Assembly: GCA_946807835.1 (NCBI GenBank)
Contig: OX327703.1
Span: 379,501-443,500 of the forward strand
Direction of reading: 5' to 3'
Source of the DNA: Ailanthus altissimus
Taxonomy: Eukaryota > Streptophyta > Magnoliopsida > Sapindales > Simaroubaceae
DNA: 64,000 nucleotides
The translations under genes were made by a program, and so were the position numbers. Of this stretch, positions 48,357-60,219 are shown piece by piece; position 1 is the stretch's first letter; each line of letters starts with the position of its first letter. The notes beneath the pieces were generated by a model, which saw only the letters and a program-made list of their open reading frames with translations, made no database searches and was not told the origin of the DNA.

Positions 48357-48445
48357 TTTTAAGTTGCACATTTTATTCTAGCTGTACACTGGTTATTCAA
48401 AGACATGCCTGCTTTCCTGCTTTAATCTAGTGGACGAGATTCGAG
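48357..48445 (+). other. Continuation of the RPS3a 3' UTR beyond Copia-C
   Basis: The sequence AGTTGCACATTTTATTCTAG and 'gacatgcctgctttcctgct' continue the UTR cut at 42966. Joined with 42895-42966 it matches the separate block at 49335-49500. Confidence 0.75.
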
Positions 48446-48889
48446 ATTCATTATTGGTTTTGCATAGGTGTCTTGATGGGTCTCTGTTTAATCTCTTAAT
48501 TTATAGAAAGAAAATTCATTAGAAGCCTGCCTGGAATTTCCAGTTATTTAAGACTATCATATTATGCTCTCAAGTTCATCCTCTGAGACTGAAAGGCAGC
48601 AGATCTTAATTCCCTGCAGCCAATTAGAAACAAATGTTCGAATAAATTTGGTAAATTCAGTAAATGTAGTTGAAAAATACTTATAATTTGCATAGTTCTG
48701 AAGCGTACAAGGAAATGTTTTAACTTGATAAGCTTAATGTTGTATGTCTCTTTCAATGAAGATGTCTTGTTAAAGAAAACTGATCCTTCTCTTTACTCGT
48801 GCTTTTACTTTTCTTCGGACGGACCATCCAATCTTTTTCTAACTTGGGAGCCTTACTTGAGCAATTTGACTACATTGGCTGAATCAGAT
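48446..48889. other. Unassigned DNA between the RPS3a UTR and the RNase H scrap
   Basis: Mixed-composition sequence without a supported gene. The plus-strand frame at 48725-48922 partly overlaps the antisense of the RNase H fragment and is not credible. Confidence 0.4.
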
Positions 48890-49116
48890 TTGAATGCAGC
48901 CTGGATACAAACACTAGGTTGATGCCCTCAACGCAGCTGTGCCTCTCTGAACTCAACATCTCCTGCGAACTGTTTCCTGCAAATTTCAGCAGCCATGAGA
49001 GTCCCTCCTGCATTTCTGATAATTGCTTCAAGACCTGAAGTACCTTCATTGATAGTAGCTGCTGCATCTGTATTTAATTTATGAAGAATTAGGTGTTTTA
49101 TATGATTCCAGTACAA
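48890..49116 (-). pseudogene. LINE-type RNase H domain scrap
   Basis: The minus strand reads LHKLNTDAAATINEGTSGLE, then AIIRNAGGTLMAAE and FREAQLR: the start of the RNase H-like domain found at the C-terminus of plant L1-type LINEs and in related pseudogenes (first catalytic Asp in NTDAA). It then loses frame. No reverse transcriptase adjoins it. Confidence 0.65.
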
Positions 49117-49334
49117 GTTAAGCTCTATTTAACGTTGCTACTTGCAAAGATTCCTTATGCTCTCATAAATAAACATATTCCCGAATTGCCAGAGGCGCTT
49201 CCTTAGTTTAGTTACAGTGAAAACTAGCTTTACAACAACTTTGAACACTTTCTCAGTTTCGGCAGGAATCCAAACCATTGAACCTTGATCAGCGGCACTG
49301 TTCAATAACATGCAGATTTATATGTTTTAGCTAT

Positions 49335-49500
49335 GAAGGAATAGTTCTTTTTAACTATTTTTTATGTTTTAAGAATTTTTGGGCAGTTTTGTTTGTTAAT
49401 GACTCGAATATGTTTGAAGAAGTTGTACATTTTATTCTAGCTGAGAGGTGTTACAGTGGTTATTAATGTTGTGGACATGCCTGCTTTCCTGCTCTTATTC
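49335..49500 (+). repeat. Second copy of the RPS3a 3' UTR
   Basis: Shares, in order, 'taactattttttatgtttt', 'aagaatttttgggcagttttg', 'gttgtacattttattctagct' and 'gtggacatgcctgctttcctgct' with the UTR at 42895-42966 plus 48357-48445. It is uninterrupted by Copia-C, so it shows the empty site. No RPS3a coding exon precedes it within the few hundred bases upstream. Confidence 0.8.
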
Positions 49501-49639
49501 CATTTTTGGTTCGAAACCATTTTAGAGCTGCATAGATCCATCTTGTCAAGCCAACAGAAAGGATTTTGGAAGAAAATGGAAAGAAGAAATCATTTTACTT
49601 GTGTTCAAGATGCTGATTTGATTCAATGATCAATGTTAA

Positions 49640-50630
49640 CTGGAGGAGGAAATGAATTACCCTTTTTTTCTCTATTGCCTGCCGGACCATGCTTTCTCTG
49701 ACGAAGGACGTTGTGCTCAAGAGAAGCTATAACAGGAACATATGAAGACAACTGAGACTTTAACAGTCCAACTTCGCTTTCCAAGGAGCCCAACTCTTTC
49801 TTTCATCTGCTTTGTCTCCAAACTTTTAGTTGCATTTTCATCTTCAAGACTCTCACAGACTTCAGTAAGCTCATGCACTTTATTTTCAAGTAGAACTTCT
49901 CGGGTGGAAGAGATTTGCAGATCAGAACGAGGCCTCAGCTTCCCAGAGTCCAAACTCATTGCTCCTCTTCTGCAGTTCAGAACTCAAAATACATTTCTCT
50001 AGTCCTTTGTTCTTCAATCCGCTCACGTAATTCACCCACTTCAGAATCCAATCCCTGGATATTTCACTAAGTAGCTTCTCTACGTTTTCTTTACTAAGTT
50101 TTAGTTCTCTACATTACATTCTGTCTTCAGATCCTCGACAGTTTTGCATAATTCAGCATTCAAGCTATGTGTCGCGTTACCTTAAGCTTATCTTCTGCTT
50201 CTAAAAGCTCTTTGGCTTTTTGTTTCAGAGAATCCTTTCCAGTAAAAATCTGAATATTCAATTGATCATTTAGGTCTTTAACCTCATGCAGTTCATTGTG
50301 CAACTTATCAACTGTTTCATTCAGATGTTGACCTTCTGCTTCTTTCATCTCCTAACTTCTTCCCCAGTTATTCAACCTTCTCCTTGAGGTCACCGTTAAT
50401 CATACAGAAATAACTGAGATCTTCAGCAAGTCCTTTAACTTCCTCAGCTTTCTCAATGCCAAAGCTCTTGAAAACAACAGAGAGTTTACGAAGATCTAGC
50501 ACTTCCCGGAGAATTATGCTATTTTCCTCTTTGAGTACACCCACTCCTCTTTAACGGCCGAAAAATTCTCAACTAAACTGTCTTCTTTGAGCAGCTTGGA
50601 ATTCTCTTTCTTGTAATGTCAGGTAAGAAT
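49640..50630 (-). pseudogene. NETWORKED1-like (KIP1-family) coiled-coil protein remnant
   Basis: The minus strand, from 50560 leftwards, reads LKEENSIILREVLDLRKLSV, FGIEKAEEVKGLAEDLSYFC, EGQHLNETVDKLHNELHEVK and GKDSLKQKAKELLEAEDKLK, then DLQISSTREVLLENKVHELT, ATKSLETKQMKERVG, and in a shifted frame ESEVGLLKSQLSSYVPVIAS with LEHNVLRQRKHG. These are heptad-rich segments typical of the central and C-terminal coiled coil of plant NETWORKED1 actin-binding proteins. Stops (a TAA after KEKVE near 50375), frameshifts and missing pieces make it a fragment. The N-terminal NAB actin-binding domain is not in the window. Confidence 0.75.
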
Positions 50631-50639
50631 CCTGCATTT

Positions 50640-51485
50640 AGAAAAAAAATTAACAAAATCAATTGATTCTCACTCTTATTCATTTTAATTTTAAAAAATT
50701 TAATTTATACAAAAAGTGAACATTATTAAAGAATTAGTCTTAAAAAACTCAATTTATACATGAAAATTAACATGATGAAAAAAAAATAAAGGAATTAAAA
50801 CATAATATAAAACACATTTCAGAAAGATTTAAATAATAATGTTTAACATGGCACGTTTTGATTTTGATCATTTTTGCCATTTTTACATTCCAATCAAGAA
50901 ATTGTCAATAATTCCTATCAATATTCCATCTTTATTTGGAGCATTTTATATATATATATATATATATATAAATATAGACACACACACAAGTGCATAGATT
51001 TTCTACAAAGTCATGCATTTGTTTTATGTGTGGTTATCCATAGTTTAGTGTTAACCATTCTTCTCGATTAGTATTCTAAGAGTCAATTTCTCCTCGGGAT
51101 TCGAAATGAAAATTATGAAAGAGGGTAAGGTCTTTAATTTCTTATTGAATATTTGTTGATGTATTTTCAATTCTCTATAATGGTCCAAGCTATTTTGATT
51201 TATTTTTAAAATGATGATGCCGCCTTTTAATAAAACCTCTTAGAGCAAGCTTAAGATGTGGATATTTTAGTTTCAAGCATAAATTATTGAGTTATTTGCA
51301 AATGAACTTGAGAAGATCATACAATCATACTTAAGTTGGCATAGTTTACAGATTCCGTAAGTAAATTACCAGAGAATTTAAAGTGCGATCATAGACATGA
51401 GATTTGAACTATGGTGATGCTATGTTGAGTTTCTCGCTTCTCCAAGTATTTTCACATATATGAGAATTGAAGTTTCAATTGAATA
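50640..51485. other. Unassigned DNA left of the LINE
   Basis: AT-rich with a (TA)n tract at about 50947-50970 followed by CACACACA. No gene is supported. Confidence 0.45.
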
Positions 51486-52039
51486 ATAATGTTGATTCTA
51501 GTTGGTTTAGAGATGATAGGGGATTACAGTTAGCTAGAAAAATGAGTCGGTGTCTGTGGGCATAGATCTTCGGTTGGAGCAATACCAGCCAGATTAAGCA
51601 GGTTAAGAAGGAAATTGATGACTTTCTTGAGAATGATTCATTTCGGATCGATTTTGGATGACTGAAAAAGTTGGAAGGTGACCTTCAGAATCTTCTTGGA
51701 AGAGAAGAACTTTACTAGTGAAAGCGGGCTAGCTCCTAGGGTGACCTAAATACAAAATATTTCCATCAGAGAGCATCGGGTAGGAGGGTGAAGAATTTGA
51801 TAACAGGGATATTTTCAGAGGATGGCCTTTTATGTGAATCGGGGGTGAAAATTTTTGGTATAATTAATGATCATTTTTCTAGTCTGTTTAGTTGATGTTC
51901 AGATGGAAGATGTGCTTAATGGGTTGCATGGGTGCATTTCGGATGTTCGGAGGCAAGTTGTGGATGCAGGTTTTATAGAGGAAGAGGTTTGGGTGGCTCT
52001 CTTCTCTATGGGGCCTTTTAAAGCTTCAGGCCCCGGTGG

Positions 52040-52470
52040 TAGGGGTGAACATATATTTTGAACCCAATCCGTTTTGAAATTTTAGATTTAGACATGAACG
52101 GGAATGAATTTGAGATCCGTTTGAAAAATTTTTAAATCCGAACGAGAATTTTTTGATCCGAACCATTTTTTTAATTTTAATTTTTTAAAGTTTCAATTAA
52201 ATTTTGTTTCATTTTTTACTTTTTTAAAATTAAATTCAAAAATTTCCAACTCAACTTGTCCCGAACTATTTTGAATTGTCTCGACCCGACTTGTCATCGA
52301 ATTAAAATTACTTTGTTTTAAAATATATTTTTTTATAAAAAAATTAAAATTATTTAACCTAATTCGACCCAAAACATGTCTTGAAGGGGACACAATTTAG
52401 CATCCTAATCGGTTTAGATGGGAGTTAAAAATTTTCAAATTTAACCTAAACCCAAAAATGTCCACTCCTA
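52040..52470. mobile_element. hAT-type MITE with perfect 8-bp target duplication, inside LINE-1 RT
   Basis: A 431-bp insert starts TAGGGGTGAACAT and ends ATGTCCACTCCTA (inverted complement TAGGAGTGGACAT). It is flanked by CCCGGTGG at 52032-52039 and 52471-52478. An 8-bp duplication with YAGGGGTG-like termini is the hAT superfamily signature. Removing the insert and one duplication restores RT reading across the junction (GPGG then YHATFF). The body is AT-rich and non-coding. Confidence 0.93.
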
Positions 52471-53423
52471 CCCGGTGGTTATCATGCAACTTTCTTCTAG
52501 TATGTTTGGAGGGTGGTCAAGGGTGATGCTGTCAGATTTTGTTTGGAGATTTTCAATGAGGTCATTCTTTGGAAAGCTATCATAAGACTATTGTGGTATT
52601 AATCCCAAAAGTCCGTCACCAACTAAAAAATTGGATTTTAGACTTATTATTCTTTGTAACGTATTATACAAGATAGTGGCTAAATGTATGGCTAATAGGA
52701 TGAAGGTAATACTCCCTGATATTATATCGCCAACACATAGTGCTTTTGTGCTTGGATGCTTAATTACAGATAATGTCATTTCACCTTTTGAATGGATGCA
52801 CTCTTTGACACATAAAAGAAATAGGAAGATGACGTTTATGGCTTTAAAGTTGGATATAAGCAAGGCTTATGGTAGGGTGGAATGAAGATTTGTTTTATTC
52901 ATGATGAAAAAATTAGGATTTTGTCAATTGTGGTGCCAGCTTGTCTTTAATTGTATATCCTCTGTCTAGTTTCGACCAACTAGGGGTTTGAGATAAGGGT
53001 GTTTGTTATCCCATTATTTGTTCCTTCCATGTGCACAGGGTTTGTCCTTTTTTCTTTATTAGGCAGAGGCATAGAGAGATTTATATAGTATTACATGCAG
53101 ACGTAATGGCCCGCTGGTTTTGCATCTGTTTTTTTTTATAGATTATAGTATGGTCTTCTATAAAGTAACTTTTCAAAATATTTCAACAGTCACAGGTGTT
53201 TTGGGCGTTTATGAGAAGGTTTTCGGACGTAAAATTTATTTTCAAAAATCTTCAATCACATTCAATTCGTGTATCTCTTTAGAGGTTCGAGAGAGTATTT
53301 TACATCATTTTGGTTTGGCTAATTGTGATATGCATGGCAAGTGGTTGGGTTGCCATTATACTAAAGGTATGATGTTAAATATTGGTAATTCAATAATTTT
53401 ATATGAACAAAAATTATGAAAAA

Positions 53424-54288
53424 TGTTAAGAAAAGAATTATTATAAAATCAAGTATGTATTGAGTGTATAAGGGAAGAACAAAACGAGAAGTCAAAAGAA
53501 TAAGTACTGTTTATTAGTTACTGCCATGTGCGGATACTGTTCACACAATAACTTTGAGTATTTTTTGTTTTGGTTCAATTGACTTCTTTAAGTGGGATTA
53601 AAACTCTTACAAGTAAAGACTCTTCTTTCAACTAAGTTTAGGGTTTCTAATAATGTTTTATTCATTATATAAATTTTTCTAAACACAAGAGAAAAAACAA
53701 ACATCTAAAATTTAAAGATGTAAACTATGAGAGAGAATAGAGCAGTTAAGTAAGCATTAAGTGTGTGGTGCACTAGTGTAATATTTTGGGAGTGTTTTCT
53801 TTTGATTTTTGAGTGAACAAAAGAAACACCGTAGATTCTTTTAACTTAGATGATCGGGCTATTCTTGTATTTCTTATAAAAAATCTCTTATGAGGAGATA
53901 CTAAGAGGTCTTAAGGAAGTCACGGTGATCAAGGGTAGATACTTAAAGATCTCTATAAGAGATACTAGGGTGGTCTATGGGAGATATTTTGACTATTATG
54001 GGATCATTAATAATGTAAAAAGATACTTGGTAATTTATATCAATAATAAGAAGTTGGATTATAGTCTTCCGTGAACGTAGGCAATTTTGGACCGAACCAC
54101 ATATATCTTGTGTCTTATTGATTGGTTTATTTTCATTATCTTTATTGTTGTGTTAATCGTTTGTGTTTTTACTTATGGTGTGCGTTATGATTTTTCGTAA
54201 CGCATAGATAAAAAAGGTATCAAAGTTGTGATTTAGTTGATGCATAGAGATATCAAACTGAAGTGCATGACTTGATATCAAAAACATA
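53424..54288 (+). mobile_element. Copia LTR plus primer-binding-site stub, inside LINE-1
   Basis: It starts TGTTAAGAAAAGAATTATT, similar in layout to the Copia-A/B LTR starts, and has the 'tcttccgtgaacgtaggcaa...accgaaccacatat' block near 54068-54105 that marks the ends of those LTRs. The LTR seems to end at CGCA (54204), followed by GGTATCAAAGTTGTG (54215), a tRNA-Met primer-binding-site match, and about 60 bp of leader. LINE-1 reading resumes near 54290. The other LTR and all coding DNA are missing, so this is a partial deletion product rather than a clean solo LTR. Confidence 0.7.
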
Positions 54289-56230
54289 TGGCATGGTTGC
54301 AATTATGAATAGGTAAGTTTTTTTCATGGGGGTGGACTAATATTATTAGAAGCTGTGATTCAAGCCATTCCTTCATACGCGATGTTCATTTTCAAACTTC
54401 CGACCTCTCTGTTATTACTCAAATTTCATAACTAATTCGGAGATTTTTGTAGGATCTAATAATGGGCACAATAATCTGTATTGGTTAAGGTGGGATGATA
54501 TGTGCTTATCTTTGGTGGATGGATGGCATGGGTTTAAGGTTTTAGAGGACTTTAATCAGGATCTAGCGGCGAAGCAAGCGTGGAGACTCCTTACCCAGCC
54601 GAGGGAATTATCTAGCCGGATCCTCAAGGTGAAGTATTTTTCGAACTTTAATTTTCTAATTACTTGTTGCTTATGGGGTTGTTCTTACTTATGGCGGAGC
54701 TTTATTCGGGGCAGCGATCTATTGCATTATGGGGTTAGATGGTGAGTTGAAAATGGAGATTCAATTTTGGTGTTTTTTAAGATCTTTGGTTGCCTCGGCC
54801 GCTATCATATCATCCTGTTACTCCAAGTTTTGGCCAAGACATGTATATGACTTCAGATTTGTTGGATGAGACTGACCAATGGAATTTTGCTTTGATTAAT
54901 GAAATTTTATGCCTAGTGGACATAACTTTAGTGGGCTCGATTCCAGTTGGATGCTTATCTGCTTCGGATAAGCTAATGTGGCATTTCTCTTATTCTGGAG
55001 AATATAGTGTTAAATCTGGTTATAAAGTTGCTATAATGGTTTGGTGGGGCGATTCACAAAATTCGGGCATGTTGAAATCTTCGTTACAACATTGGGGGTG
55101 ACAGTTGTGGGGTTTATCGATTCCACTTTAGATTAAATTATTCATGTAGTGGGTGTTTCATGTCATTATTCTTACTAGAGCTAATCTGTTACAGTGACAT
55201 ATAGATAGTTAGGCTTATTGTTATCATTGTGGGGATGATCTTGAGACTTCTTTACATGCGCAATTGCTATGCTTGTCGGTGGCTGAGGTTTAGAGCTCCA
55301 CAATATTCGAACAGGTTATTGAGGAATTTAGGGGGGATGATGTGGAGAGTTTCTTGCTTAAAATTTTTCAGACTTTCTCTACTTCGGATTTGGAAATCTT
55401 CTCGGATATCCTGTGGAGCTGCTAGAACCACCAGAATGCACTATGTCATGGTAAATTGATGACGGGAGTTCAAACTTGGTGTTGAATGCAGGTATGCTTC
55501 TTGCTGAATTTCAACGCTTGCAAGCATTAAATAAGGTGTCCAACATATCAACTTCAACTCTTGTATTGGCTAACACAAACATAAAACGCCCAAATAAGCA
55601 TAACGAGAATTGTGAGGGTGCAAGTGGGGTCAGATTATAGTAGTTTCTGAGCATGGTTTTGCCCACGGTTTTATGGCATTTCAGTCAATTTTCGATCTTG
55701 GCAGGCTCCACTTTCGGATGCTTTTAACGTAAACGTTAATGCTACTTTAAATAGCCAAATAACACAATTTGTGTTGGGTAGGTGTTGAGGGATTCTATGA
55801 GAGTTATTATGACTGCTTCGACTAAGAGCTTTACAGTTTCCTTTTCTTCATTTTCAGCAGAATGTTATGCCATATGGTCAACTATAAAGGATGTTAGGAG
55901 GATTCTTGATGAATATTTAAACGTCTTAAATGGTATTAATTTGTCTCAGATGAGCCTTGTGTTTGAAATATATTGTAAGTAAATAATTGATTTCCTTCAC
56001 TTGCAAATGTTCTCCGGAGTCGAGGGTAATTTGCTTGAGTTGATTTATTGGTTAACCAATTTTGAAGATGCTAAATGTGCTTTTATAACATGCAATGGGA
56101 ATATCTTGGCAAAATAAGATGCCAAGATCTTTTATATCTTGTATTTGGATTGATTCTATACCATGTTAATTGTATCTTTTATAATTTATGTAATTGATCT
56201 TTCAATGGCACTCTCTTTTTAAAAAAGAGT

Positions 56231-56875
56231 TAAAAGGAGATACTCCATTATTATTGTAGGCTACCAGTGGAGTCCACACAGGTGTGCTGCTATCTGTGTA
56301 ATCAATTGTCCCTGTGCTTGTTGAGTCATTATTCACCATACATCGAGTAAACCCAGTTTATCTTTGCTTCCTCTCAATCCCAACGAAACCAAGGAGCTTG
56401 CAGTGAAAATTCCAATGCATGTATGGTTTGCAAATTACAATGTGGTCAGTCATTATTAGAATATTATTAAAGCTATCCTAGCCAGCTCATAAATTTGTTT
56501 TGAACTTACCACAATCATTTACCAACTTTTCGTAGGGCCACCAAGAAATTATTACTAGGAGGTCATTAAGATGTTAATTATTTCCTTGAGTCTCGTTGGT
56601 AAACATATGAGACAGGTTGGTCTTGTGAGTAGTCAAAAGTATATTTTTTGAGGATCAATCCGAGAAATCCCCTACACAACTTCTCGGAAACAATTGGAGT
56701 CCTGTGTTTCTTGATATCTTTGTATAATTAGCAAATGAATACTGGAAAGTAATATCAAACAGTACACCAACGAAACTTTACTATAACTTCTCACTAGGGA
56801 GAGGAGAAAATTTATCACAACTTTGACATTTGCGAGAACTTGAACTCTTGGTTAGTGGTTAGGGAGACACGCTTA
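56231..56875. other. Unassigned DNA between LINE-1 and the gypsy LTR
   Basis: Of more balanced composition than the surroundings, but I see no coding frame, RNA gene or repeat that I can name. Confidence 0.4.
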
Positions 56876-59573
56876 TGTTGGGATTGAAATGATCCGATCC
56901 GGCTTCTCTTAAAATTAGGAAGGATCGCAACTCTAACAATTAACTTAGTAAACTTGATTCATTCTTAAAAGCCATCGACAAAAATATAATCAAAAAAATA
57001 TTCAAGTTGTGATAAATAAAAAAATTCAATAATAAGAAATTATTTCAAATTAATATAAATTCAAATGTCTCTAATAAGTATCTAACAATTAAAAGAGAAA
57101 TAAAAATCTTTGTAGCACTCCACGGTTAACTTTATAAAATGTAATACTATTTAGTTGAAACCGTACTAACTTGGAGTGGAAAAAATATAAAAAAAAATAA
57201 AGTGAGCATAAACTCTAGTGAATTTTTTTATTTAAAAATATTTTTTTTATATACTTTATTAACTATAGTAACATAATATAGAGATATCATTTTAGGATGC
57301 ACTAGAAAACCTTCTCTTTTATTTTGTAACTGAAAATCTTATAAAATTATTCTCTATCTATGTAATTGAAAATTTTATAAAATTATCTTTTATTTATGTA
57401 GTTGAAAATTCTTATGAATTTCTCATTTGTCTAATAATAATTACCGAGTTAATGAATTAAAAACTATAATAAAAATTAATTTAAATTAAATATTTTTATA
57501 AAATTCTCATCTATTTATAAAATAAACTTTGTTGAGTTGCTAAATTAGAAATTATGCTAGTAATTGAAAAATCTCACTCAAACAAGTAATTAAGAGAATA
57601 ACTGGTAATATAACTGGTGTAACTATTAATACACAAGGTAGAATAAAAAGGGATAAATTGGTCATATACCTAATGGTATCACATCGCACAGGCAGAGTAA
57701 AATAATAATTGATCGTACACGCATGCGCAGAGTTATACCTCCAAAGGGTTAGGTATTCAAAAACACAGCCTAAACCTCTATGTGTGCTTGAACGAGTCCC
57801 AAATACCTGCATCCGAATATATTACTGAATAGAAGAGGGTACATACTAAACGGTTAAAAATCACTAAATTTAAAATATAACTTCATGAATACTATATCTA
57901 GTATCAAACTATTAAAAGAATTTGATTCCGAAATTCAATAATCAGCCTTCATTAAAATACAAAATATGTAAATATTATGCACAATAAAAGAATCTTGGAA
58001 TACAACAACAATCTAAGTAGATATTGCTAGAAAATCATTTAATAAAGAAATTAACAATAAAATGATCAAATTTAAGATAGGTACCACAATTCTTATTAGC
58101 TATAACATAAAATCATTTTAAGCCCACATAACTGAAGCTCTAAATAAATATAATATAAAGAAATGTTAAAATTGATTTCATGTAAAAACCGTATTTGCTA
58201 CACAATAAGATACAATTATAAATCATAGAAATATGTTATATATATATATATATATATATTCTGTTAAACTTCTTCTTTTTACTACGTCAATAATTATTTT
58301 AGATAATTAACAAATTCTAATTCAACTAAATTATTAAATCACATCAAAACAAGTCTTGAGATCTGTGGCACACTAGATATATTATTATCATTATGTGATC
58401 ATTTGAAATAAGGTTAATACCATTTCTTTAATTTAAGAATACTTATTAAAGCAAAGACATTTACCTAGGGAGATAATTACAGAAACTTTAATAATAATTA
58501 AATTTTCCTCTAGTCTGGAGCCGTTACTCTTTAAGGCACTTAACAAGTCATTTATTCTAATTAATCCTTACTAATATATAAGAAGTATAGTTCTAATTAA
58601 ATTACAACTACAAATTTAAAACAGCAAATTATTAAACGTTCTCATAGTATATAGAAATTACTACAGTGCTTCAAAATTTTTTCTAAATTTAAGAGGACTT
58701 GAGATATATTAAATAATTGTCTAATAAATACGTTAAGCAATCATTATAAAATCTGAAATTTAAAAGGCTGCTTGAAACTTTTTTTTTTTGTTTAGAGTAC
58801 TGCAATCACGTATAAAATATCCGTAAAAAAAATGTAATAAATATCAATAAGCTAGAACGTTAAACTTCTTTGTCAGTAAAATATCTATATATAACTATAA
58901 GTAAAAATAAATTTTTATATAATATTTCACTCACCACTCAAATAGCTTAAATCCTGATTTGCTTCAATTTTGCTGAACCTTCTGTAGCTGCAAATGCGCA
59001 AATCCCTTTTTTAATTTTTTTGCCTTAGCCTTTTCTTTTGTTGCACACCATAGCTTCCCTTTGAAATTACTCGACTTTTTATCATTTTTTCATCACTTAC
59101 ACCTACAAATCCACTGCAATTTGGGATCAAAATATAACTGCATGAACATAATATGCTTCCTGACATCAAGAGGGTTGTGCCTCTGCCTGTCGATGGGATT
59201 TTCGGAATTCAGATTTTTTTTTTCCAATAAACACTCTAACTCACGTTTTCTTTTTTTCTTTTTTTTATCTCACAGGTCTCCTTTATTTTCTTAAACCCAC
59301 ATATTACTCCACACGTTTTTTCCTCCCTCTCTCCTTTATCTTAAAAAAAATAAATAACGCATTACCCTAAATCACACTATCAAATTTAAAAATAAATAAA
59401 TTTTATTCTCTTATCTAACCCAATCCATCTCATCCGCTTATCTTTCAAATTCAAAGAGAAAACAAATCCTCTTTATCTTTCAAATTCAAGGAAAAAAATA
59501 AAGATAACAATACTTGTCCTTGAGTTTGAATATATTCAAAATACTTGAACTTCAGTAAAACACGGATTTTACA
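56876..59573 (-). repeat. Ty3/gypsy LTR (3' LTR of a minus-strand element)
   Basis: On the minus strand it starts TGTAAAATCCGTGTTTTACT directly after the purine tract AAGGGAGGAGGAA (59574-59590) and extends about 2.7 kb to a CCCAACA end at 56876. The start is fixed by the adjoining polyprotein tail and purine tract. The far end is a best guess from the TG...CA rule. The interior is AT-rich and non-coding, with a (TA)n run at about 58233-58258. Confidence 0.65.
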
Positions 59574-60035
59574 TTCCTCCTCCCTTTATGAAATTTCGAC
59601 CCCGAAATTTTGTACTCGATTGAAATCATTTAAGATACTACTAAACTTGCATAAGATCTTCTTGTTATCAATTATTTTCTTCTAGCGCATAATTATACCA
59701 TAAAACCTTTACCCAATGTATGATTTTCAATATAGTACCCTTCCTTGCAATCATAATCTAACTAGCGTCTTCTTTATAAGTCAAATCTTCCTTCAAATAA
59801 ACTAGTTGATGTGACTTGGATTAAGTATATACTTATGTTACATAGAATGCATTATGTATCCTTGATAACTATGTTGGTAATAATTGATGATAAACAACTA
59901 GCCCTACATGTTCAATAATATCTTAGGGCCTATATATCAACGACTTAACTCCCTCGTTCTCCGACTCAAAGTACACTCTTTCCATGGTCAAATTTTTAAA
60001 AACACCTTATCACTCACATCAAATTCAAGTTCAAT
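59574..60035 (-). pseudogene. Ty3/gypsy polyprotein C-terminal remnant
   Basis: The minus strand reads, with stops, KIWPWKECTL, IGP.DIIEHVGLVVYHQLLP, LSRIHNAFYVT, KEDLTYKEDAS, LKIIHWVKVLWYNYALEE and finally a short Q-N-F-G-V-E-I-S-like stretch just before the purine tract. This is the conserved end of Del/Tekay-type (chromovirus) gypsy polyproteins, where the ...YRLALPP...HNVFHVS...PLVKVLWRNH...EEATWE pattern is usual. The rest of the element is missing: NB-LRR sequence follows within about 200 bp. Confidence 0.75.
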
Positions 60036-60219
60036 TACATGGATTATTCTTTTGTTGTATTATAATTGTTACATGATAAGTCTTTAAATAGACTTTAGAT
60101 TGACATAAGTAAGGAAACAAAAGATAATAATAAAATCAAATATAATACATTGATTTAAATTATAAAAGGTAATATTAAATATAGTAGGGATTGATTGATT
60201 GATTTCTTGATTCTCTATA
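60036..60219. other. Junction between gypsy and NB-LRR remnants
   Basis: AT-rich spacer with 'gattgattgattt' near 60190. No feature is supported. Confidence 0.4.

Larger units (their letters stand above)
51486..56230 (+). mobile_element. L1-type LINE (LINE-1), degenerate and interrupted
   Basis: Plus-strand order: linker (FRIDFG, LNTKYFHQRASGRRVKNL near 51750), RT start (MGPFKASGPGG at 52010, continuing after a MITE as YHATFF.YVWRVV), RT body (DFRLIILCNVLYKIVAKCMA, NRMKVILPDIISPTHSAFV, FMALKLDISKAYGRVEW), a degenerate catalytic box (FFIDYSMVFY for the usual FADD, near 53130), then after a copia LTR FFMGVD/SWGGLILLEAVIQAIPSY, FNQDLAAKQAWRLLTQPR, a zinc-knuckle-like region and an RNase H remnant (FNVNVNATLN near 55720; SFSSFSAECYAIWSTIKD near 55850). 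Many stops. The endonuclease domain is absent, so it is 5'-truncated. The end near 56230 has a short A-rich tract. Confidence 0.9.
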
